Source: Actinomycetota bacterium
GTDB lineage: Bacteria; Actinomycetota; Actinomycetes; Actinomycetales; Microbacteriaceae
NCBI GenBank assembly: GCA_009704155.1
Contig: WLES01000058.1
Location: 1 to 5,973, forward strand
Length of the DNA stretch: 5,973 nt
Direction of reading: 5' to 3'
Notes under the pieces: model-generated
Database searches by the model: none
Seen by the model: only the letters and a program-made list of their open reading frames with translations
Told to the model about the DNA's origin: nothing
Position numbers and translations under genes: made by a program
Part shown: positions 1 through 5,488 of the stretch, piece after piece
Position numbering within the stretch: position 1 is the first letter of the stretch
Layout of the letters: every line of letters begins with the position of its first letter

Positions 1-5
1 AGCAA

Positions 6-79
6 GGCCCTGTAGCGCAGTTGGTTAGCGTGCCGCCCTGTCACGGCGGAGGTCGCGGGTTCAAGTCCCGTCAGGGTCG
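6..79 (+). tRNA. tRNA-Asp (anticodon GTC)
   Basis: The sequence folds into a complete cloverleaf. The acceptor stem pairs 6-12 with 72-78, with one G-T wobble. The anticodon stem is CCGCC/GGCGG (33-37 with 45-49) around loop CTGTCAC, with anticodon GTC at 40-42. The T arm has GCGGG/CCCGT around TTCAAGT. The discriminator base at 79 is G, the expected identity element for aspartate tRNAs. The 3' CCA is not encoded, so it must be added after transcription. The promoter is not in the window, so the gene may belong to a longer tRNA cluster to the left. Confidence 0.96.
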
Positions 80-87
80 CGGACGTC

Positions 88-113
88 AGAGTCTCTCTCG
101 CGGAGGCTCTTTT
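88..113 (+). terminator. Terminator-like hairpin after tRNA-Asp
   Basis: An eight-base arm at 88-95 (AGAGTCTC) pairs with 103-110 (GAGGCTCT) with one T-G wobble around a seven-base loop. It runs directly into four T residues (110-113). This is the shape of a weak intrinsic terminator. It could equally be a processing or spacer hairpin in a transcript carrying both tRNAs, since no convincing promoter is visible between it and tRNA-Phe. Confidence 0.5.
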
Positions 114-135
114 GTCTAGGAGCGACAAACTCCTT

Positions 136-211
136 GGCTCTGTAGCTCAGTTGGTAGAGCGTTCGACTGAAAATCGAAAGGTCACCGGATCGATGCCGGT
201 CGGAGCCACCA
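136..211 (+). tRNA. tRNA-Phe (anticodon GAA)
   Basis: The sequence forms a full cloverleaf. The acceptor GGCTCTG (136-142) pairs with CGGAGCC (201-207). The D arm is GCTC/GAGC. The anticodon stem TTCGA/TCGAA encloses loop CTGAAAA, with anticodon GAA at 169-171. The T arm contains the TTC-like loop TCGATGC next to CCGG/CCGG pairing. The discriminator at 208 is A, as expected for phenylalanine. The CCA end is encoded at 209-211, unlike the preceding tRNA-Asp. Only about 56 bases separate the two tRNAs, so they may share a transcript. Confidence 0.96.
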
Positions 212-214
212 CTC

Positions 215-238
215 AGCCCCCGATTCGTCGGGGGCTTT
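215..238 (+). terminator. Intrinsic terminator after tRNA-Phe
   Basis: A perfect nine-base-pair hairpin, AGCCCCCGA / TCGGGGGCT (215-223 with 228-236), closes on the stable tetraloop TTCG. It is followed by a short T run (TTT, then GG). It starts four bases after the tRNA CCA end and is very GC-rich. It most likely ends the tRNA transcript. The T tract is short but normal for a GC-rich actinobacterium. Confidence 0.85.
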
Positions 239-250
239 GGTGTATCGGGG

Positions 251-263
251 TAAAATCATGACG
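251..263 (+). promoter_or_regulatory. -10 element of a probable leaderless promoter
   Basis: TAAAAT (251-256) matches the TANNNT -10 consensus and ends six bases before the GTG at 263. Transcription would thus begin at or beside the start codon. No purine-rich ribosome site is well placed before this GTG, which fits a leaderless mRNA, a frequent arrangement in actinobacteria. No good -35 is seen; that position is occupied by the tRNA terminator stem. The start site itself is inferred. Confidence 0.5.
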
Positions 264-1342
264 TGATCGAGAATCTCAAGCGTTATCGAACCGCGATTGT
301 GAGCGGCGTCACCGCTCTCGCACTCGTTGCGTCGGGTGTTTACGTTTCGGTTGACACACTTCGCAGTCGTGACGAGGCGCTCGCGCGGGAGTTGCGAGTC
401 CTCAGCCAGGCGATTGACGCGATGCAGATCACCGGTGCCGAATTCCGAGCAATCGACGACGCAATCGATTCCGCAAAGGCGGAACTGGCCGAATCCGAAG
501 GAAAGACCGCTTCGGAGGCCGAGCGTGAGATTCTCGCTCGAGAAATTCGACAAACGGTTCTCGCCCTCGGTCCGCACCGAGTCGCGCGTGACGAGCTCAT
601 TGACGAACTCAACGCGGTTCGAACAGAACGCCTGATTGATTCGTGGTGGCCGTGGGAGATTACCGCGCGAACCGATCGCCTCGAAGAGGCGATTGGCGAG
701 TCCGAGGCTCCCTCCGCTTCGCTGGCACTAAGCCTCACGGACGCTGCAGAAGCGGTCACCGCTGCTCGAACTGCCTGGGAGATTCAAGAATCTGCGCGTA
801 AAGCTGCCGAGGAAGCAGCCGCCCGTTTGGCGGCGCCTCGTCGGATCCGTTCGACAAGCACCGTAACCGGCTCTGGAGGTGTGACGGCTCCATCGTCGCC
901 CACCGCCCCAACAGACCCCGGCTCGGTCGGACCGGTCGAACCCGCATTTTCGGTCGAAGACTATGTCGCTGCACTCGCCCCAAACTCCTACATCAGTTGG
1001 GTCGATAACTTGTGTGACGGCTACTACGTCTGCGGTCGTGCGTGGGTCGGTGGCACCAGCACAACACCCGTCAAGATCGAACTCGACGGCCTCCTCAGGG
1101 ACATTTACGCTAACCGAGTTGGGATTTCGGTCCTCGTGCACGAAGCGGCACACGCCCGTCAGTGGTGGACGTACGGACCAGACATTATCTCTGCGAACGA
1201 AGCACTAACCGGATTGGTTGGAGCGCCAGCGGTGGAATACATGGCCGACTGCGCAACCATCGTGAAACTCGGCTATTCAACAGGCACATACACGCGCACC
1301 TGCACACCGGACCAGCTCGCTGCCGCTGCAACCATCTGGTAG
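263..1342 (+). CDS. Putative membrane-anchored/secreted zinc metallopeptidase (HExxH...ExxAD) with coiled-coil N-terminal half
   Basis: The 359-residue product matches no named family I can recall. Residues about 10-30 are a hydrophobic segment after basic residues (K6, R7, R9), a signal anchor or uncleaved signal peptide placing the rest outside the membrane. Residues about 31-190 are Ala/Glu/Arg-rich and look like helical coiled coil. A Ser/Thr/Pro/Gly linker follows at about 195-230. The C-terminal part holds HEAAH (293-297), the zincin signature with two candidate zinc-binding histidines and a catalytic Glu294. Then comes EYMAD (325-329), like the third-ligand ExxAD motif of M48-type gluzincins. 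Four cysteines (251, 257, 330, 347) could form two disulfides, fitting an extracytoplasmic domain. The GTG at 263 is chosen because it keeps the membrane segment and lies six bases after a -10 element; the ATG at 258 hits a stop after two codons. Peptidase activity is inferred from motifs; substrate unknown. Confidence 0.85.
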   Translation: MIENLKRYRTAIVSGVTALALVASGVYVSVDTLRSRDEALARELRVLSQAIDAMQITGAEFRAIDDAIDSAKAELAESEGKTASEAEREILAREIRQTVLALGPHRVARDELIDELNAVRTERLIDSWWPWEITARTDRLEEAIGESEAPSASLALSLTDAAEAVTAARTAWEIQESARKAAEEAAARLAAPRRIRSTSTVTGSGGVTAPSSPTAPTDPGSVGPVEPAFSVEDYVAALAPNSYISWVDNLCDGYYVCGRAWVGGTSTTPVKIELDGLLRDIYANRVGISVLVHEAAHARQWWTYGPDIISANEALTGLVGAPAVEYMADCATIVKLGYSTGTYTRTCTPDQLAAAATIW

Positions 1343-1363
1343 CAATCAGCGGCCCCCAGCCAC

Positions 1364-1376
1364 CACAATTGTCGTA
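1364..1376 (+). promoter_or_regulatory. Weak -10-like element for a possible leaderless PaiB-like mRNA
   Basis: CACAAT (1364-1369) keeps the A at position 2 and T at position 6 of the -10 consensus. It ends six bases before the ATG at 1376, the same spacing as the upstream gene. No Shine-Dalgarno sequence lies between the previous stop and this ATG. The first base is C rather than T and no -35 is recognisable, so this is a weak call. Readthrough from the upstream gene, 33 bases away with no terminator between, is the alternative. Confidence 0.25.
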
Positions 1377-1999
1377 TGCGCCACACTCCCCGCTACCTCA
1401 TGACCGATCCGCTCGAAGTTAAGCGAGTCATTCGGGGAAACGCGTGGGCCACGTTTGTGACCAACACGTCCAAGGGTCTCGTCGCGTCGCACTATCCCGT
1501 CATTCTTGACGAGAGCCGCGACGACGAGATTGTCATCGTCAGCCATTTCGGCCGCCCTGACGATGAGCTTCACGAGCTGGGTCAACACGAGGTTCTCGTC
1601 ATTATTCAAGGGCCGCACGACTACGTTTCGTCGAGCCTGTACGAGCAAGATGACTTCGTGCCGACGTGGAACCACGTCACCGCCCACCTCTATGGAAAGC
1701 CCGAAGTCCTCAGCGATGACGAAAATTTCATGATGCTCTCGAAACTGACAGACCACTTCGAACAGCACTTTGAGGGTGGTCGAAGCCTTTCCGAGAACGA
1801 AGAAAAGGCTCGTCAGACCGCGAAAGGGACTGTCGGGCTGCGAATGGTCGTCACGCGATTCGACGCGCGCGCGAAACTGAGCCAAAACAAATCAGAGGGA
1901 GTGAAGGATCGCATCGAGAACCACTTCGTCGGTTCGAATCCACAGCTCGCGCGCGAAATGAAGCGCGTTCGTGAGAATAAACCCGTCGACAAGGGTTAG
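1376..1999 (+). CDS. PaiB-family FMN-binding protein (putative negative transcriptional regulator)
   Basis: The 207-residue product is the same length as Bacillus PaiB and starts like it (MRHTPRYLMTDP, compare the family's M-x-x-P-x-x-F). Family hallmarks run in order: GPHDYVSSSLY at 79-89, VPTWNHVTAHLYG at 95-107, the core around GLRMVV at 154-159, and KLSQNKSEGVKDRI at 167-180. This is the FMN_bind_2 fold, a split beta-barrel related to flavin reductases and pyridoxamine-phosphate oxidases, and is cytoplasmic. In Bacillus PaiB is linked to repression of sporulation and degradative enzymes. No helix-turn-helix is seen here, so a flavin or redox role is as likely as DNA-binding regulation. 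The partner acetyltransferase gene paiA is absent from the window. The ATG is supported by alignment to the family N terminus, not by a ribosome site. Membership in the family is clear; function is inferred. Confidence 0.92.
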   Translation: MRHTPRYLMTDPLEVKRVIRGNAWATFVTNTSKGLVASHYPVILDESRDDEIVIVSHFGRPDDELHELGQHEVLVIIQGPHDYVSSSLYEQDDFVPTWNHVTAHLYGKPEVLSDDENFMMLSKLTDHFEQHFEGGRSLSENEEKARQTAKGTVGLRMVVTRFDARAKLSQNKSEGVKDRIENHFVGSNPQLAREMKRVRENKPVDKG

Positions 2000-2014
2000 C
2001 GCGGCTGTTACCGT
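1986..2014 (+). promoter_or_regulatory. Predicted promoter of the catabolic operon
   Basis: TCGACA (1986-1991) matches five of six bases of the TTGACA -35 box. After a 17-base spacer comes TACCGT (2009-2014), fitting TANNNT and directly preceded by TGT, an extended -10 (TGn). The -35 box lies within the last codons of the PaiB-like gene. The predicted start near 2021 would give a leader of about 27 bases with the ribosome site. This is a sequence prediction only. Confidence 0.55.
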
Positions 2015-2033
2015 AGAGAGCATCACGTCAACG

Positions 2034-2038
2034 AAGGA
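2034..2038 (+). promoter_or_regulatory. Ribosome binding site of the aldehyde dehydrogenase gene
   Basis: AAGGA ends nine bases before the ATG at 2048. It decides that start over in-frame ATGs at 2063 and 2078, which lack a site at suitable distance. It sits between short complementary arms (AACG at 2030-2033, CGTT at 2039-2042), too short to claim as a regulatory hairpin. Confidence 0.75.
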
Positions 2039-2047
2039 CGTTCCGAA

Positions 2048-3514
2048 ATGAGGGAGTCGCCGATGTCGCCCGGGTCAATGTTGATCAACGGTGAATGGGT
2101 CGACGCCGTTGCGGGCGAACGCGAAGACGTCACATCGCCGTTTGATGGGCGCGTTGTCGGAACAGTGCCACTCGCCCGTGCAGCTGACGCAACTCGAGCG
2201 ATTGATGCAGCCGTTAGTGGCTTTGACCGCTGGCGCCGAACTCCCGCCCACGAACGCGCAGCAATCCTCATGAGGGCCGCCGCACTCGCCGACGAGCGCG
2301 CGGAGAACATCGCCAACATCATGTCGGGCGAAAACGGAAAATCCCTGCTCGAAGCCCGCGGTGAAGCTGGTCGGTCTGGCGAAATCATTCGCCTGTCAGC
2401 ATTTGAGGGGTCGCAGCTCTACGGTGAAACGCTTCCGCTCGATGCGAATAAAGGAACAGGGTTCGACAAGATCGGTTTCACGATTCGACAACCCGTCGGC
2501 GTTGTGGTTGCCATTTCACCGTTCAACTACCCAGCGCTACTCGTGCTTCACAAGATCGCTCCTGCACTCGCGGCGGGGAACGCCGTCGTGCTCAAGCCAG
2601 CACGATCGACTCCGCTCACCGCACTCGCGGTGGCGCAGTGCTTCGTCGATGCAGGCCTTCCGGCTGGCGTGCTCAACGTCGTCACCGGGCCGGGCGCGGA
2701 AGTGGGTGACGCTCTCGTTCGGGACCGCCGTGTTAGAAAGATCTCGTTTACCGGTTCCACCGCCGTCGGGGAACACATTGCCTCCATTGCCGGAATCACC
2801 AAGATGTCACTCGAACTGGGCGCCTCTGGACCGGTCATCGTTCTCGACGACGCCGACATTGACGCGGCTGCGCACTCCATCTCGTTGGGTGGATACATCA
2901 ACGCCGGTCAGGTCTGCATCTCCGCACAGCGGATTATTGTCGCCGAATCGATCGTCGGCGATTTCCTAGACGCGCTGACACCGAAAGTTCAAGCGATTCG
3001 CGTCGGTGACCCGTTTGCGAGCGACACGATGGTCGGTTCGATGATTTCCCGCACAGAAGCGGATCGTGTCACCGCTTCGATTCGGGCTGCCGTTGCCGCC
3101 GGTGCCCGCCTTGTCACGGGAGGCGAACAAGACGGAAGCCTTATCCAGCCTGCGATTGTCGCGGAGGTTGACCCGTATTCGGCGTTTGCCCAGGACGAAC
3201 TGTTCGGACCAGCCGTGGCAATCTCGACGGCGCGGGACGTCAATCACGCCATTGAACTCGCCAACTCGACCGCGTACGGGTTGGGTGCTGGTGTTTTCAC
3301 CAACAACATCGCAAACTCCATTCACGCCATTCGAGAAATCGAATCCGGCGTCGTCCACATCAACTGGACACAACTGTGGAGGGCCGACCTCATGCCCTAT
3401 GGCGGGCTCAAGTCTTCTGGTATCGGTAAAGAAGGTCCACGTTCGGCCATTGCCGAGATGACGGAAGTAAAGACCGTCATCATGCACGGCACACCGTGGA
3501 CCACTAACGGGTAA
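2048..3514 (+). CDS. NAD(P)-dependent aldehyde dehydrogenase (ALDH superfamily)
   Basis: The 488-residue product has the usual length of a cytosolic ALDH. It should oxidise an aldehyde to its carboxylate with NAD+ or NADP+. Conserved features in order: SPFNYP with oxyanion-hole Asn160; VLKPA with cofactor-binding Lys183; FTGSTAVG (234-241) of the dinucleotide fold; general-base Glu256 in LELGA; nucleophile Cys290 in GQVC; and Glu384 in ELFGP, which contacts the nicotinamide ribose. All key residues are present, so it should be active. It lacks the arginine beside the catalytic cysteine (the GERCM-type motif) typical of the CoA-acylating IolA/MmsA enzymes. It resembles instead the lactaldehyde, phosphonate-aldehyde and general ALDH groups. 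It is the first gene of the operon, ten bases before iolD, so it probably oxidises an aldehyde from the same pathway; its substrate cannot be read from sequence. Confidence 0.95.
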   Translation: MRESPMSPGSMLINGEWVDAVAGEREDVTSPFDGRVVGTVPLARAADATRAIDAAVSGFDRWRRTPAHERAAILMRAAALADERAENIANIMSGENGKSLLEARGEAGRSGEIIRLSAFEGSQLYGETLPLDANKGTGFDKIGFTIRQPVGVVVAISPFNYPALLVLHKIAPALAAGNAVVLKPARSTPLTALAVAQCFVDAGLPAGVLNVVTGPGAEVGDALVRDRRVRKISFTGSTAVGEHIASIAGITKMSLELGASGPVIVLDDADIDAAAHSISLGGYINAGQVCISAQRIIVAESIVGDFLDALTPKVQAIRVGDPFASDTMVGSMISRTEADRVTASIRAAVAAGARLVTGGEQDGSLIQPAIVAEVDPYSAFAQDELFGPAVAISTARDVNHAIELANSTAYGLGAGVFTNNIANSIHAIREIESGVVHINWTQLWRADLMPYGGLKSSGIGKEGPRSAIAEMTEVKTVIMHGTPWTTNG

Positions 3515-3517
3515 GGA
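3513..3517 (+). promoter_or_regulatory. Ribosome binding site of iolD, overlapping the upstream stop
   Basis: AAGGA begins within the TAA stop of the aldehyde dehydrogenase gene and ends seven bases before the ATG at 3525. The overlap suggests coupled translation of the two genes and fixes the iolD start. Confidence 0.8.
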
Positions 3518-3524
3518 AACAACG

Positions 3525-5486
3525 ATGAGTAGCAGTTCAGGCAAGACCATCCGCTTGACGGTCGCACAAGCCGTCGTGAAATACATTTCCGCACAGTATT
3601 CAGTTGCAGACGGTGAGCGCCAGCGGTTTGTTCCAGCGGCGTTTGGCATCTTCGGCCACGGCAACGTCGCCGGGCTTGGTCAGGCACTCGACGAATACAA
3701 CGATGACCTTCCCTTCATTCAGGGGCGCAACGAACAGGCGCTAGCCCACGCAGCAATCGCGTTTGCTAAAGCATCACGACGTCGTCAAACTCTTGCCGTC
3801 ACCGCGTCAATCGGGCCTGGGGCGCTCAACATGGTGACCGCTGCTGGACTCGCAACCGTCAACCGCCTTCCCGTTCTTCTCCTGCCGGGCGACACGTATG
3901 CGACGAGGCGTCAGGGTCCCGTTCTGCAACAGCTCGAAAACCCGTCGGCGCCGGACATCACCGTCAACGACGCCTTCCGTCCGATCTCCCGGTTCTTCGA
4001 TCGGATCACGCGGCCCGAGCAACTTCTCACAAGCCTTCCGCAGGCGTTTCGCGTCCTCGCGAACCCCGTCGAGACGGGTGCTGTTGTCGTTGCACTGCCT
4101 CAAGACATTCAGTCGCACGCGTTCGACTACCCCGTGGAGTTCTTCGAACCGAACGACTGGAAGATCCGTCGACCTGAGCCAGAAGCCGACGATGTGCGAG
4201 CAGTTGCCGCGATCATTCGCAAGGCCACAAAGCCCCTCATCATCGCAGGTGGTGGGGTCATCTATTCGGGCGCCACGGCTGAACTGGAAGCATTGGCGAA
4301 CGCAACTGGTATCCCCGTTGCCGAAACATTTGGTGGGAAGGGTGCGATTCAAAATCCGGGTGACTGGCACGCGTGGGGAATCGGGCTCGAAGGGTCACCA
4401 GAGACGAATCGCTTGGTTGAACAAGCCGACGTCATCATTCACGTGGGAACCCGTCTGACCGACTTTGCCACAGCTTCGCAGTCGATTTTCCAGAACCCCG
4501 GCGTTCAGTTCGTTTCACTCAATGTGAGCGAGTTCGACGGCGTGAAGCAGGGGGCACAGACGATCGTCGCCGACGCGAAGGTTGGCCTCACGGCCCTCGC
4601 GATCGAGATGTCAGGGTATCGAGTCCCTTCAGCGTGGACCAAGGAAATCCAGACCCGAAACACCGCATGGGTGGCGGCGCGCAACGCGGCGATTGACCCA
4701 GACGTCGTCTTTCCCAAAACCGAAGCCCACGACCCAGACGGCACCGACGCGGTCATCACCCAGGGGCAACTTCTGGGGGTTCTCCAGGAACACGCTCGTG
4801 ACGGCGACATTCTCATTGCCGGAGCTGGCGGTCCGCCCGGTGACGTCCAAAAGGTATGGGACGCCACGAACGGTCGTTTCGCTCACCTCGAGTTCGGGTT
4901 CTCGTGCATGGGCTACGAACTGCCAGCCGCCATCGGTGTCCGTTTCGCTAATCCGGACCCGGCACACCGAGTGACAACCTTCATCGGTGACGGAACTTTC
5001 CTCATGGCCCCGACCGAGCTCGTTACCGCAGCGCAAGAGGGACTGCCGCTGACCGTCGTGGTTTCGGAAAACCACGGTTACCAGGTCATTCGGCGATTGC
5101 AGATGTGGCGCGTTGGGCACCACTTCGGCAACGAGTTCCGCTACCGAGAGCCATCGGCGAACGTCGTCAATGATGTTGTTACCGATGCTGCCCCGCCACG
5201 ACTCGGAGGAAACTACATCGACGTCGACCTCGTTTCCATTGCTCGAGGTCTCGGCGCACGCTCAGAGCGAGTCCGCACGGTCGAAGAATTCCGCGCAGTT
5301 CTCAATGACACACGAAGCGAATCGAAGCCCGTTGTGATTGTCGTTGCCACTATTCCTCACGCGAATCTGCCGGCCTCCGACGTCTGGTGGGATGTTGCAC
5401 CAGCCGAAGTGTCGGATGCCCCGTGGCTGCCCGCCGTTCGCGACGACTACAACGCCGGACTCAAAAAACAGCGCTGGCACGGCTAG
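3525..5486 (+). CDS. iolD: IolD-type ThDP-dependent 3D-trihydroxycyclohexane-1,2-dione hydrolase
   Basis: The 653-residue product is slightly longer than typical IolD (about 640). IolD hydrolyses the ring of 3D-(3,5/4)-trihydroxycyclohexane-1,2-dione to 5-deoxy-D-glucuronate in myo-inositol catabolism, using thiamin diphosphate and Mg2+ in the cytoplasm. The N-terminal pyrimidine-binding domain has IRLTVAQAVVKY (9-20), FGHGNV (43-48) and the cofactor-activating Glu70 in GRNEQ. A central domain follows. The C-terminal domain has EFGFSCMGYELPAAIG and the ThDP/metal motif GDG (488-490) running to Asn516. The tail keeps the WWDVAPAEVS signature (621-630) that separates IolD from acetolactate synthases. 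The stretch after Asn516 (HGYQVIRRLQMWRVGHHFG) differs from what I remember of characterised IolD proteins, so a related cyclic substrate is possible. It lies between an aldehyde dehydrogenase and an HpcH/HpaI aldolase gene, all apparently one transcript. Confidence 0.92.
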   Translation: MSSSSGKTIRLTVAQAVVKYISAQYSVADGERQRFVPAAFGIFGHGNVAGLGQALDEYNDDLPFIQGRNEQALAHAAIAFAKASRRRQTLAVTASIGPGALNMVTAAGLATVNRLPVLLLPGDTYATRRQGPVLQQLENPSAPDITVNDAFRPISRFFDRITRPEQLLTSLPQAFRVLANPVETGAVVVALPQDIQSHAFDYPVEFFEPNDWKIRRPEPEADDVRAVAAIIRKATKPLIIAGGGVIYSGATAELEALANATGIPVAETFGGKGAIQNPGDWHAWGIGLEGSPETNRLVEQADVIIHVGTRLTDFATASQSIFQNPGVQFVSLNVSEFDGVKQGAQTIVADAKVGLTALAIEMSGYRVPSAWTKEIQTRNTAWVAARNAAIDPDVVFPKTEAHDPDGTDAVITQGQLLGVLQEHARDGDILIAGAGGPPGDVQKVWDATNGRFAHLEFGFSCMGYELPAAIGVRFANPDPAHRVTTFIGDGTFLMAPTELVTAAQEGLPLTVVVSENHGYQVIRRLQMWRVGHHFGNEFRYREPSANVVNDVVTDAAPPRLGGNYIDVDLVSIARGLGARSERVRTVEEFRAVLNDTRSESKPVVIVVATIPHANLPASDVWWDVAPAEVSDAPWLPAVRDDYNAGLKKQRWHG

Positions 5487-5488
5487 CC

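Noticed and set aside
1..260. tRNA locus as an attachment site for an integrated element.
   Set aside because: No integrase gene and no repeat of the tRNA 3' end is seen elsewhere in the window.
258..266. ATG at 258 just upstream of the GTG chosen for the metallopeptidase.
   Set aside because: It reads ATG-ACG-TGA, stopping after two codons. The next base frame with GTG at 263 preserves the membrane segment.
182..1153. Long open frames on the minus strand opposite the metallopeptidase gene (for example 182-577, 340-759, 728-1153).
   Set aside because: They have low-complexity Arg/Ser-rich translations, overlap tRNA-Phe or the real gene, and lack a ribosome site or family motif. They are codon-bias shadows.
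2030..2042. AACG-AAGGA-CGTT, a small inverted repeat around the ribosome site, as an operator or translation-control hairpin.
   Set aside because: The arms are only four bases; such repeats are frequent by chance, and no regulator gene is visible.
2048..3514. Naming the ALDH iolA/mmsA because it neighbours iolD.
   Set aside because: The catalytic region reads GQVC, not the Arg-Cys form of MmsA, and the LELGA base motif is present as in acid-forming ALDHs. Neighbourhood alone is not enough.
2966..4370. Large antisense frames opposite the ALDH and iolD genes (2966-3664, 3807-4370).
   Set aside because: No domain is recognisable, and the + strand genes contain full catalytic motif sets over the same bases.
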